Shown one piece after another: positions 16,954 through 24,687 of a stretch of DNA of 52,219 nucleotides (the stretch's first letter is position 1; every line of letters starts with the position of its first letter). Origin of the DNA: Candidatus Cryptobacteroides caccocaballi (GTDB lineage: Bacteria; Bacteroidota; Bacteroidia; Bacteroidales; UBA932). A model generated the notes under the pieces. The model made no database searches. It worked only from the letters and a program-made list of their open reading frames with translations, and had not been told where the DNA came from. The DNA lies in contig JAGHUQ010000127.1 in NCBI GenBank assembly GCA_018064725.1, positions 1 through 52,219 on the forward strand, read 5' to 3'. The translations under genes were made by a program, and so were the position numbers.

Positions 16954-17648
16954 TTTTCAATAAGACTGTATTGCGTGAGCATCTTTGAGATCTGCTCCTT
17001 TGAGTTGAACATCATCACGTCTATTATCGAAAGTCCCGGTACGAAACGCTCCGTTCGCTGGGGATAAGGCGGAAGCTGCGAATTGATGAACTTCAGCGTG
17101 ACCCCATGTCTCTCGAATTCTTCGTAACTGTACAGTTCCTGTCCTCCTACCGCGTTCATATATGTGTCAGCTCCAAGGATACGGCAATACTCGTAAATGC
17201 GTTCTTCCTTTTTCAGCCTTCCGTATGTGTCGAAGTCTGAAGTCTTACCGATTCTCGTGCTTATGCCTATATGTCTGCACACCTCTTCGATCGAATTCGT
17301 GAGGAATCCGGACAGATTGCGTTCTGGACATCTCAGTATGCCTTCCATCAGCTCCATGGTCTCGTTGAAATATGGAGCCCTGCAGTAGTTGTGACGGAGT
17401 ATGCCGAGAATCTGTGACTCATTTACGTCTGCTATCTCCATCTCTGAGATAAGCTTGTTTGGACTGGCGCCTTTGATGTTGATTCCGATATATGCAGGCT
17501 CACCACCCACGAGTACACGGTTACGACCAATCCAGCCCTGACGGATATAATGATAGTCGTCGCCCACCAGAAACATATCTGCAGAGTCAATCAACTGCCA
17601 GTATGCGAGATACGGCATGAAGTACGGCTGATTTGCAGATAGTATCAT
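16950..17648 (-). CDS. WbqC-family protein
   Basis: This 232-residue protein begins with the WbqC signature I-L-S-A-N-Q-P-Y-F-M-P-Y and continues D-D-Y-H-Y-I-R-Q-G-W-I-G-R-N-R. WbqC proteins occur in O-antigen and natural-product gene sets; their reaction is poorly defined, and a transferase acting on an amino sugar or amino acid is often proposed. It overlaps the neighbouring genes by 4 bases on each side. Its pairing with a DegT aminotransferase is a common arrangement, supporting a joint role in modifying an amino group. Confidence 0.85.
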   Translation of the reverse strand: MILSANQPYFMPYLAYWQLIDSADMFLVGDDYHYIRQGWIGRNRVLVGGEPAYIGINIKGASPNKLISEMEIADVNESQILGILRHNYCRAPYFNETMELMEGILRCPERNLSGFLTNSIEEVCRHIGISTRIGKTSDFDTYGRLKKEERIYEYCRILGADTYMNAVGGQELYSYEEFERHGVTLKFINSQLPPYPQRTERFVPGLSIIDVMMFNSKEQISKMLTQYSLIEK

Positions 17649-18829
17649 AGCAGATGTCCTCTTTCAATTATGTTCTTGTCCGAACTGTGCACTACGCACA
17701 TCTTCCTGTCGTCAACTTTGTTCGTCACCGGAGCGCTGGACGCTCTGACCATTCCGGAATCGTAGTATTTGTCATCTATACACAGCATCATTCCGCATAT
17801 ATATTCGTCGAAATGCTGACCTTCCCAATCCTGAGGGTATGTCCGCTGATCGATGAACGGCTGCAGGATGAAACTGTCCATGTCCTTATGCTCCCAAAGC
17901 TCTGCCCATTCCTTCTCCGAGGTCATGCATCCTGCATATACTCCCTCGCTCTTTCCAAGCATGTACGGCTTCAGTATGTATTTGTCCTTATGTGCACGGG
18001 CATCCGCGAATGCCTCGGTATCACATGGAAGGTAGGTCATGATGGCATGGCTGCGCAGGAAATCCGTCTCTTCCTTGGTGAGGAAACGTTCCGTGAAGGA
18101 ATCCTCAAACCACAACCTCATGAAACGCTTGTCGTGGAGCAGGAGTATTGTGCGCATGTCGTTGATCATCTCTGAATCGACGAGCGCCTTGAGCGTGCCC
18201 ATGCTGTACGACATCATGTCATGCTGGTTCAGCGCGCTTATTACACATTTGCCCTCCCATGCACTTCGGTTGGATTCGACCTCATCTGCTTCCAGTATGG
18301 TCACCTTCTTCCCGAATCTCTCGTACAAGGGCTTGTACATCGCTATGGCGCTGGTCTTGTCCGCGCTTTTCAGGACGAAGATCTCATTCTTGCTGCCCGG
18401 CAGACCGATGACATGCTGCATCAATTCCTCATATCTGGAATTTTCCGTATGGAACCTGGCGGCGTCGCATTCTGAGTAATAGCTCATGAACAGGCCGTGG
18501 CCAAAGAAACGGCTTGTGATCTCGCAGAGCAGTATCTCGCCTTGAGCGGAAACTATCCAATCCGGACGCCATGCACCGGCATGGAAAGTCTTCTTGCTCT
18601 GATAGTCGAGTATCTCCAATTCCTTTGGAGAGAGCTGCAGGTAAGTGTCCGTATAATCCCTGTAGTTGAGGGCAAGATACTCACACGCCTTGTAGAGTAT
18701 GGAGTGAAGCCTGACCAGTTCCTCGCGTCTTTGACCTGTGATCACGAGAGGCTTGGAATGGTACCACCTGAGGTAGTAGTCCCTACGGTCGCCCCAGAGC
18801 TCATCGCATATCTCCGTTATCCTATTCAT
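17645..18829 (-). CDS. ATP-grasp-like protein of unknown specificity
   Basis: The protein has 394 residues from ATG 18829; an ATG at 18859 would give a longer overlap with the upstream gene, whereas 18829 overlaps by 8 bases. I see ATP-grasp-like signatures: an N-terminal region with W-R-P-D-W-I and L-L-C-E-I-T-S-R-F-F-G, and a C-terminal lobe with Y-I-L-K-P-Y-x-L-G-K-S-E-G-V, then S-F-I-L-Q-P-F-I. These suggest a ligase that activates a carboxylate with ATP and joins it to an amine. Order and spacing recall glutathionylspermidine-synthase-like folds. In an operon with radical SAM and WbqC proteins it could install an amide bond. Not firmly recognised. Confidence 0.55.
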   Translation of the reverse strand: MNRITEICDELWGDRRDYYLRWYHSKPLVITGQRREELVRLHSILYKACEYLALNYRDYTDTYLQLSPKELEILDYQSKKTFHAGAWRPDWIVSAQGEILLCEITSRFFGHGLFMSYYSECDAARFHTENSRYEELMQHVIGLPGSKNEIFVLKSADKTSAIAMYKPLYERFGKKVTILEADEVESNRSAWEGKCVISALNQHDMMSYSMGTLKALVDSEMINDMRTILLLHDKRFMRLWFEDSFTERFLTKEETDFLRSHAIMTYLPCDTEAFADARAHKDKYILKPYMLGKSEGVYAGCMTSEKEWAELWEHKDMDSFILQPFIDQRTYPQDWEGQHFDEYICGMMLCIDDKYYDSGMVRASSAPVTNKVDDRKMCVVHSSDKNIIERGHLL

Positions 18830-20177
18830 TTCCCTTGAAGAGTCGTGACTGGTAGCCAAGGCACTGGAATCCGTTCTCGTTGATCACTGGGATCATGGCT
18901 GGAGATATCTCAAGCTGCTTCCTGACCCAGAAACAGATGCTGGTGGTCATGCCAAGCTTCTTCGTTATCTTCATGATGTGATCGAGCTCGCTTACGCAGA
19001 GAGCTCTGTCCGGAGCAGTGCGTCCACGCTGCTTGCGGTGATCTGCATTTGACGGCATGATATAGTCCTGGTAAAGCGCCTTCTCAAGATTCTTGTCGAA
19101 ATAGCCCAGGCACTGGCCGAGCATCGCAAGATTCTCCATGCAGGCGGTAAGGAACTCAGGCTTGTAGTTGACGATTCCTGCGTCATGAAGCTTCGTGAAG
19201 AACTCCTCGATATGCTCGTCGGTTAGATAAGGCATGAAGATAGGCTGCACGAGCGCGGAGTTTGCCATGATGCCGTGTTCCTGACACAGTTTCACGGCCT
19301 TGAGCCTTTCGTCGATCGGTGCGGCATTTGGCTCGAGAATGTCCCTGAACTCGGTCGGCATTATGGAAACGCTGGTGTTGAACTGCATCTTGTCCTTCAG
19401 CTGCGTGAACAGGTCAAGTATGGTTTCACCTTCGTATTCCGTAAGAAGATGCTTTGCTCCAGCCTTGCTTGCAATGAAGAGCCTTGCGTTGGAATTAGGA
19501 TGCTTCTTGAAATGCTCGATGAACTCGTGCAGTATCCTGTGTGCTATTCCTGTCTGGAGAGTAGGCTCCTGGAGCGCTTCTGTCTTCGGAGAGAAATAGT
19601 AGTAGTGGTTCCAGTTCTTTCCCTTGCTGAGTTCAACGATCTGCTGCTCGATCTCCTTCTTCTTGTGAGGTGCTTCCTCGATTGCGTTTGCAAGCTCCTT
19701 GAGCAGTCTGTTGCGCTCGATAAGGTCTTCCTTGGTGACAGGAACGGTCACGTCGCCGTTCATTTCTTCGAGCAGTTTCCTCACGTAAAGGTGATAATTG
19801 TCGTATGCTATCAGTTCCTGCTCGTGTACGCCGTCGGTTACGAGGCAGTACTGGCATCCTACATAGCATCCGCGGACCGGATTCACCTCGAAGGTGAGGG
19901 TAGGGCATCGCCCGGTATAATTGTGGATCTCGGTTTCGATCTTGTCCGGATCACAGTTCTCTATTGTCACGTGTGGACGTGGTACTAACGTCCGTGCCTT
20001 GATTCGTTCGCTGAAAATGACTGATCCTTTCTCCAATGCTTCTATTGTCTGGTCCGAAGCCTCTGTTTCGACTCCAAGTCCCTTGAGATATTTCCTATCT
20101 ACGATTACGGGCTCAAAGCCCTTCATTGAGTAGATATCACAACTCTTGTCGTAGAGATTGTCAAGTATTTTAATCAT
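18822..20177 (-). CDS. Radical SAM protein (SplB/Elp3-like)
   Basis: This 451-residue enzyme has a radical-SAM cluster motif C-Y-V-G-C-Q-Y-C (C104, C108, C111), preceded by a 100-residue N-terminal extension. A charged coiled-coil-like insert follows (about 150-195). Later strands resemble spore-photoproduct-lyase-type proteins, for example F-I-A-S-K-A-G and N-T-S-V-S-I-M-P. It has no obvious SPASM-type Cys cluster. The reaction is unknown. It heads the six overlapping genes down to 14388 and sits 17 bases after the GNAT gene, so it belongs to the same transcript. Confidence 0.8.
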   Translation of the reverse strand: MIKILDNLYDKSCDIYSMKGFEPVIVDRKYLKGLGVETEASDQTIEALEKGSVIFSERIKARTLVPRPHVTIENCDPDKIETEIHNYTGRCPTLTFEVNPVRGCYVGCQYCLVTDGVHEQELIAYDNYHLYVRKLLEEMNGDVTVPVTKEDLIERNRLLKELANAIEEAPHKKKEIEQQIVELSKGKNWNHYYYFSPKTEALQEPTLQTGIAHRILHEFIEHFKKHPNSNARLFIASKAGAKHLLTEYEGETILDLFTQLKDKMQFNTSVSIMPTEFRDILEPNAAPIDERLKAVKLCQEHGIMANSALVQPIFMPYLTDEHIEEFFTKLHDAGIVNYKPEFLTACMENLAMLGQCLGYFDKNLEKALYQDYIMPSNADHRKQRGRTAPDRALCVSELDHIMKITKKLGMTTSICFWVRKQLEISPAMIPVINENGFQCLGYQSRLFKGNE

Positions 20178-20194
20178 TTCAAATGGTCTGTATG

Positions 20195-20641
20195 TTAAAA
20201 TATATATGTCATTCTGATGTGAGGTATTCCGTCGAGGATGAAACTGTCTGAAGACTGACGGAATCCGACTCCTTCATAGAATCCCTTCGCATATTCCTGT
20301 GCTTCTATGTCTATCTGCAACGGGTTGAAGTGTCTCTTTGCAACTTCGATGCCGGCGAGCATGATCTGCCGTCCATAGCCCTTGCCTCTTTCCGTGGTGA
20401 TCACGCGACCTATCGAAACCTGCTCCATGTGTGTACCGGCAGGACAGACGCGGCAAAGTGCCTTCGTCTTGCCGTCTACCTCTGACCAGACATGGATTGC
20501 CGTCTGGTCATCTCCGTCCAGATCCTGATATACACAGTCCTGCTCAACGACGAAGACTTCGGAACGAACTCTGAGAAGTTCATAGAGCTCGTCAATAGTC
20601 AGTTCGTTGAAGGGTTTGATATGTATCGTGGTGTTCTCCAT
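20195..20641 (-). CDS. GNAT acetyltransferase, ElaA-like
   Basis: The 148-residue protein starts at ATG 20641, one base after the stop of the upstream gene. It has the ElaA pattern: E-L-Y-E-L-L-R-V-R-S-E-V-F-V-V-E-Q near the N-terminus, Y-Q-D-L-D-G-x-D, and the acetyl-CoA loop R-G-K-G-Y-G-R followed by F-Y-E-G-V-G-F in the last third. Acetylation of an unknown amine is expected. In this operon it could acetylate an amino sugar made by the DegT enzyme, although ElaA-like proteins also occur as stand-alone genes. Confidence 0.85.
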   Translation of the reverse strand: MENTTIHIKPFNELTIDELYELLRVRSEVFVVEQDCVYQDLDGDDQTAIHVWSEVDGKTKALCRVCPAGTHMEQVSIGRVITTERGKGYGRQIMLAGIEVAKRHFNPLQIDIEAQEYAKGFYEGVGFRQSSDSFILDGIPHIRMTYIF

Positions 20642-20642
20642 C

Positions 20643-21113
20643 CTAGTCACGGTTGAGAACTGGGACGACCTCGGGGAGATCGTATACCATCTCAATAAGT
20701 CCGGATACCGGACCTCCTGGAGTCTCGTACCATGGAATCTGATGTATGCAGCGCTTCTTGCCCTGGCGTACTGTCTGGTAATGGTTGGAAAGTCCTGCTT
20801 CCATCATTTCGCGTATCATGGCCTGTGTCTTAGGGCTATGACATCCGTACAGGTTCTTGCCTCGTACGTCGCCCTCACGGCTCAGTGATGTCGCATTCTG
20901 GTATAGTACTATGCCTTCCCTGTCACATACGGTAGCTGACACCGGAGCATTGTCAAGATATGGGAACGCTGATTTTCTGAGACATGCAGGTAATTTGCCA
21001 TGTTCTCTGTGGTGAGCTACGCAAGCACAGCATTTCCCGTGTCGGGGACAGTTCTTAGGGCAGGGGCAGTCGATTGATGGATTATGCTCACACACTGGTT
21101 TATTGTCGTTCAT
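20643..21113 (-). CDS. Cys-rich DUF6485-like and PAS-like fusion protein
   Basis: The 156-residue protein has two parts. Residues 1-45 are a Cys/His cluster: C-E-H-N-P, C-P-C-P-K-N-C, H-G-K-C-C-A-C-V-A-H-H, which resembles the DUF6485 short metal-binding family. Residues 50-156 look like a PAS domain, with D-R-E-G-I-V-L-Y-Q-N-A-T at the start and H-Q-I-P-W-Y-E in the later strands. A metal site joined to a small-ligand or redox sensor is the simplest reading. A -7 promoter box lies 26 bases upstream, so it appears to be the first gene of the eight-gene operon. Confidence 0.65.
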   Translation of the reverse strand: MNDNKPVCEHNPSIDCPCPKNCPRHGKCCACVAHHREHGKLPACLRKSAFPYLDNAPVSATVCDREGIVLYQNATSLSREGDVRGKNLYGCHSPKTQAMIREMMEAGLSNHYQTVRQGKKRCIHQIPWYETPGGPVSGLIEMVYDLPEVVPVLNRD

Positions 21114-21138
21114 TGTCTATCTTCTCCGTTTCTAAGAA

Positions 21139-21146
21139 CAAATTTA
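21139..21146 (-). promoter_or_regulatory. -7 box for the eight-gene operon (14388-21113)
   Basis: On the minus strand TAAATTTG matches TAnnTTTG, 26 bases before the first start codon; a terminator for the upstream PAP2 gene lies just before it. Confidence 0.6.
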
Positions 21147-21185
21147 CGAAATAGTTCTGAAATGTGCTATTCGGATAAGGAATAA

Positions 21186-21203
21186 GCCGCCCTTTCGGAC
21201 GGC
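21186..21203 (-). terminator. Intrinsic terminator after the PAP2 gene
   Basis: Read on the minus strand, GCCGTCC-GAAA-GGGCGGC forms a 7-bp stem with one G-U pair and a GNRA-type loop, followed by a moderately T-rich stretch. On the plus strand the same position would be a C-A mismatch, which fits minus-strand use. Confidence 0.6.
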
Positions 21204-21209
21204 CTATTA

Positions 21210-21827
21210 CTATTTCTTGGAATATCTGCGCCAAAGGTATAATGCGAACATGCATCCGCCGAAGGCGAGTATCCATCCGAGGAATCCTCCGAATAGTATG
21301 TCACCTACATAGTGCCTTGCAAGGAATACTCTGCTGAGAGAGATCAGAAAAGCCCATACGGACAGTACTCCGACAACCCATTTTACGACTTTGCCTGTCT
21401 CTGGCTGCAATGCCGCCTCTCCGAATCTACCTTTAGCACCGGCCATGAAGAACATAGTGACACAGGTGAGGAATCCGAAGGCATTGGCAGCATGAGCTGA
21501 CGGGAATCCATGGATTTGCCTTGCCGAAGCCGGGATAGGAAGGTAAAGGCCCCTCTCCAGCATTATTGGGTCATTGCCTGGTCTCAGTCTTGCCGTGAAG
21601 TCCTTTATGAGGTTGCATATCTGATCCTCCAATCCGAGGATGATGGCGGTCGTCAGCAGCATGAAAAGGGCTTTCTTCCAGCCGAGCTTCCAGAACATGA
21701 TCGCGAGCACTATGATATAGATCACGGCAGTAGTGACCTTGTCGGACAAGAAAATCCAGAAGGCATCGCTGGTCGGGCAATGCAGGCCGTTGATGGCAAG
21801 TGTAATTGTTCTGTCGAGTTCTCCCAT
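21210..21827 (-). CDS. PAP2-family membrane phosphatase
   Basis: This 205-residue inner-membrane protein has five to six hydrophobic segments and the three PAP2 motifs: K-D-F-T-A-R-L-R-P, G-F-P-S-A-H-A-A, and S-R-V-F-L-A-R-H-Y-V-G-D. It probably dephosphorylates a lipid pyrophosphate or phospholipid on the periplasmic face (undecaprenyl-PP or PGP type). ATG 21827 is preferred over the in-frame TTG 21839 because the TTG lies inside the -7 promoter box, so the message must have an almost absent leader. Confidence 0.88.
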   Translation of the reverse strand: MGELDRTITLAINGLHCPTSDAFWIFLSDKVTTAVIYIIVLAIMFWKLGWKKALFMLLTTAIILGLEDQICNLIKDFTARLRPGNDPIMLERGLYLPIPASARQIHGFPSAHAANAFGFLTCVTMFFMAGAKGRFGEAALQPETGKVVKWVVGVLSVWAFLISLSRVFLARHYVGDILFGGFLGWILAFGGCMFALYLWRRYSKK

Positions 21828-21836
21828 GATCGGATG

Positions 21837-21844
21837 CAAATATA
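21837..21844 (-). promoter_or_regulatory. -7 box for the PAP2 gene (near-leaderless)
   Basis: On the minus strand TATATTTG ends 9 bases before the A of ATG 21827, predicting a leader of only a few bases. Confidence 0.65.
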
Positions 21845-21860
21845 GTTAATTATGGCCGTA

Positions 21861-22826
21861 TTATCTATGCAGGTGGTCAGGACCGTTCGGCGGGCCTATC
21901 GGTTTAGGTGCTGGCGCAGGTGCCGGAATATTGGGTGCCGGTGTATTCTTCATCCGGATTTCATTGGAAAGAGCCCTGACCAGACCACCGAGAGGTATTC
22001 CGATTGTCGCGTCGCCGATACGTATGGTCGGGGTGACTATAGGCAAGAATTCCCATTGGCGTGACAACGGGTCGAAGTAGCGCTCGGCTCCGAGGTTCAC
22101 GCCGACTACGTCACTGGTCAGGCGTACGTATCCTCCGTATCTGGATGTGCCTACGAATGGATATGCTGCCATGGTTACGTATGGTACCTTGTCATAGAAC
22201 TGGCCATACGCGACGATTCCGATATTTTCCGTGACCGTATATGAAATCTGCCCTCCGACTCCGAACTGATACATGCCCGGGATGTACATGCCTGCATAGT
22301 TGGTCGCGGAAACTCCGGCTGTGATGTCGAATTTTCCGAATGACATTGATGCGGCGATGTCTGCTTCACGGGTGGTCAGCAGGAAAGGATGTTCCTGGTA
22401 GCTGCTGCCGCCGATGATCCCGAAGTTCCCATGTGACCAGACGGTACCTGCGCTGTAGTAATTCCGTATGAACGGTACGGGCTTGATGCCTGGGCTTGGG
22501 ATGAATGCCTGCGTGTTGGTGATATGCAGCTTTTCTGCGAACGATGGCCTTGAAAGTGAGGAGTCTCGCAGCCTGCTGATTTCTATGTCTGGAAGCGGCT
22601 GTCTGCGAAGCTTGAGATCGTCCGTCTCGACCGCGTCGCTTCCGAGGACTTTCTCAGATAGGACAGCATCACCGTCTGTCGTCGAGGTTACGCTTGTCCT
22701 GGTGGACTCGTTCCTTGCGCCTTCGGTCTTGCTCCCGGTCTCGTTTTGTGCATATATATTCGTACTCATGCCCGACAAGACTGCCAGGCATGATACGACT
22801 ATCGCTATTTTTCTGCTGAGACGCAA
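21861..22826 (-). CDS. Secreted, probably outer-membrane beta-barrel-like protein
   Basis: The 321-residue protein has a signal peptide ending near I-Y-A-Q (residue 27), a low-complexity Ser/Thr/Asp linker (30-65), and from about 115 a series of alternating aromatic/hydrophobic beta strands (for example Y-G-G-Y-V-R-L, G-V-N-L-G-A-E-R-Y-F). These fit an eight- to ten-stranded outer-membrane barrel, although the count is uncertain. The C-terminus is a proline/alanine tail (P-A-P-A-P-A-P-K-P) ending D-H-L-H-R, not the aromatic residue usual for barrels. It follows the esterase gene by 9 bases. Function unknown. Confidence 0.6.
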   Translation of the reverse strand: MRLSRKIAIVVSCLAVLSGMSTNIYAQNETGSKTEGARNESTRTSVTSTTDGDAVLSEKVLGSDAVETDDLKLRRQPLPDIEISRLRDSSLSRPSFAEKLHITNTQAFIPSPGIKPVPFIRNYYSAGTVWSHGNFGIIGGSSYQEHPFLLTTREADIAASMSFGKFDITAGVSATNYAGMYIPGMYQFGVGGQISYTVTENIGIVAYGQFYDKVPYVTMAAYPFVGTSRYGGYVRLTSDVVGVNLGAERYFDPLSRQWEFLPIVTPTIRIGDATIGIPLGGLVRALSNEIRMKNTPAPNIPAPAPAPKPIGPPNGPDHLHR

Positions 22827-22835
22827 CTTTCTATG

Positions 22836-24458
22836 CTATCTTTTCATGAGAGCCCTTGCGGCAGCGTCAGGTGCGCTTCCGAAGTATGGCTCGTTGTCAA
22901 GTGTCATTGTCTCACCGTTCTCAGGAGTGAACTGACCCCAGTGTGGAAGTCCTTTCTTGTTTCCTGCGTCAGGATTGCCTGTGCGCATGAATGCAGCGAG
23001 AGACTCAGCCATCTTGGTAGAGAGAGCCCTGGCCTCCTTGCTTCCTCCAGTATGGGTGTACATGAGGTCAGTGTTGTTGAACCAGAAGCAGATGTCGAGA
23101 CAGTGGAATGCCCTCATCCTTCCGCTGAAGAGCTCAGGCATCCATCTGAACCATGCGACATAGACAGGGGAGTCCTGCTGAAGCTTTGCGGTGGCGGTGT
23201 TGAAGACGCCGTCACGTGAAGAGCTGAATACAGACCAGATGCCGAAAGGTGTCTCGTCCGGGAAGAGCTTCGCATATTCATCATAGATCGCCTCTGCGTT
23301 CTCGGGAACCCTGGCGGCAATCATCTCTACGATTTCCTCCTTGGTCTTCTTCTCCAATTCAGGCTCTGTGGCGCTCGAAACGAATTCGTTCGAGGTACTG
23401 CAGAGAATCATTGGTACGTCAGGAACGTCTGTCCTTCCGCTTGTATAGAATGTACCTGAAGGAATGTCAACGTCATCACCGACAGGACTGTATCCGAAGC
23501 GCATTCCGAGACCCTGCCTTGAAAGCTTTGATGCAGCCCTGTTCGCGATAGCGAGGAACTCCTCCCAAGGCATCTCCTGGAGCTTGTCGATGTCGGCAGC
23601 CTTGAGCCCTGCTTCCTCCAGGACCGCTGCTCCGAGCATCTCTGCGGCCTCCTTGTTTGATGCGCTGGTTGAGTTTCCGCTGAGAGCTACAGCCTTGTGG
23701 ATAAGGCCCTTGGCAGCAGGCATTGCAGCGACTGTACATACCTTCGAACCACCACCGGACTGGCCTATGATAGTCACGTTGCCTGGGTCGCCGCCGAAAT
23801 TCTCGATATTGTCATGCACCCACTGGAGGGCTGCGATGATGTCAAGCATGCCGACATTTCCCGAGTGCTTGTACTTTTCTCCTCCGACACCGGCAAGGTC
23901 GCAATATCCGAAGGCGTTGAGCCTGTGGTTGACAGAGCAGAATACGGCATCCTGGGTACCGGCGAAATTGCCACCGGTGTATCCGTCTTGCTCGACACCG
24001 TTTCCTGAGCTGTATCCACCACCATGGAGCCATACGATCACAGGACGTTTCTTTCCGTCGAGAGCCGGAGTCCACACATTGAGCCTGAGGCAGTCCTCAC
24101 TTAGGAATCCATAGTTCCAGTGATCCCTGAAATAACCGAAATTCTGGGTGTCGAAGTTCGCCGGGCCCTGTGGGGCTGAATCACCATAGCATATTGTCCT
24201 GAGCACGCCATCCCATGGTTCCGGTGCAACAGGCGGCATGAAACGGTTCTTTCCTTCCGTGCTGGCGCCGTATGGGATGCCAAGGAAGTGGTACACGTCA
24301 TTGTAGATGTATCCCTGTACTTTACCGTACTGAGTCTGTGCAATGGCGATGTCGTCCCCCAGGAGGAGAAGCTGATTGTCGTCGGCCTGAGTCTGACCGC
24401 ATGACCATGCCATGGTGGCTGCAAGTGCAACGCTGATAAGGATGCCTGATCTTTTCAT
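22836..24458 (-). CDS. Carboxylesterase type B lipoprotein
   Basis: The 540-residue protein has a lipoprotein signal peptide with its lipobox Cys at position 20 (A-W-S-C). It then shows the full type-B carboxylesterase layout: E-D-C-L-R-L-N-V-W-T-P, the oxyanion motif H-G-G-G-Y, and the nucleophile elbow G-Q-S-G-G-G with Ser234. The catalytic His is likely in R-A-F-H-C-L-D near residue 450. Expected role is hydrolysis of esters, such as acetyl, feruloyl or xenobiotic esters, at the cell surface. It lies 22 bases after the SDR remnant and 9 bases before the barrel-like gene. Confidence 0.9.
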   Translation of the reverse strand: MKRSGILISVALAATMAWSCGQTQADDNQLLLLGDDIAIAQTQYGKVQGYIYNDVYHFLGIPYGASTEGKNRFMPPVAPEPWDGVLRTICYGDSAPQGPANFDTQNFGYFRDHWNYGFLSEDCLRLNVWTPALDGKKRPVIVWLHGGGYSSGNGVEQDGYTGGNFAGTQDAVFCSVNHRLNAFGYCDLAGVGGEKYKHSGNVGMLDIIAALQWVHDNIENFGGDPGNVTIIGQSGGGSKVCTVAAMPAAKGLIHKAVALSGNSTSASNKEAAEMLGAAVLEEAGLKAADIDKLQEMPWEEFLAIANRAASKLSRQGLGMRFGYSPVGDDVDIPSGTFYTSGRTDVPDVPMILCSTSNEFVSSATEPELEKKTKEEIVEMIAARVPENAEAIYDEYAKLFPDETPFGIWSVFSSSRDGVFNTATAKLQQDSPVYVAWFRWMPELFSGRMRAFHCLDICFWFNNTDLMYTHTGGSKEARALSTKMAESLAAFMRTGNPDAGNKKGLPHWGQFTPENGETMTLDNEPYFGSAPDAAARALMKR

Positions 24459-24480
24459 ATGCTAAAAGGTTAATGTGTTT

Positions 24481-24645
24481 CTATTTTTCGCGATAGACCA
24501 CTGATCCGCTTGCCTGATGGGTCGCGAGGACGAGTACTTCTGCAATCTGGACATGCTTTGGAGCCGAAGCCGCGTAGAAAGCGACGTCGGCGATAGCCTT
24601 CACTGCCGCCTTGGTGGCACCTGTTACCATGGCTATCTTTTTCAT
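24481..24645 (-). pseudogene. Internally deleted SDR dehydrogenase remnant (54-codon ORF)
   Basis: The minus strand encodes an intact 54-residue frame. It starts M-K-K-I-A-M-V-T-G-A-T, the exact beginning of a classical SDR (TGxxxGxG loop cut after TGAT). It continues with K-A-A-V-K-A-I-A-D-V-A-F-Y-A-A-S-A-P-K-H-V, then I-A-E-V-L-V-L-A-T-H-Q-A-S-G, which is the C-terminus of YdfG-like SDRs. About 190 residues, including the whole catalytic site, appear to be missing. The fusion is in frame and its flanks are tidy, so it may still be translated, but it cannot be an active dehydrogenase. It sits between relA-like and esterase genes with short gaps. Confidence 0.7.
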
Positions 24646-24687
24646 TTCAAAGTCTTTTCAGGTTATTTTTTTCTGTTTGTTCCTTGA

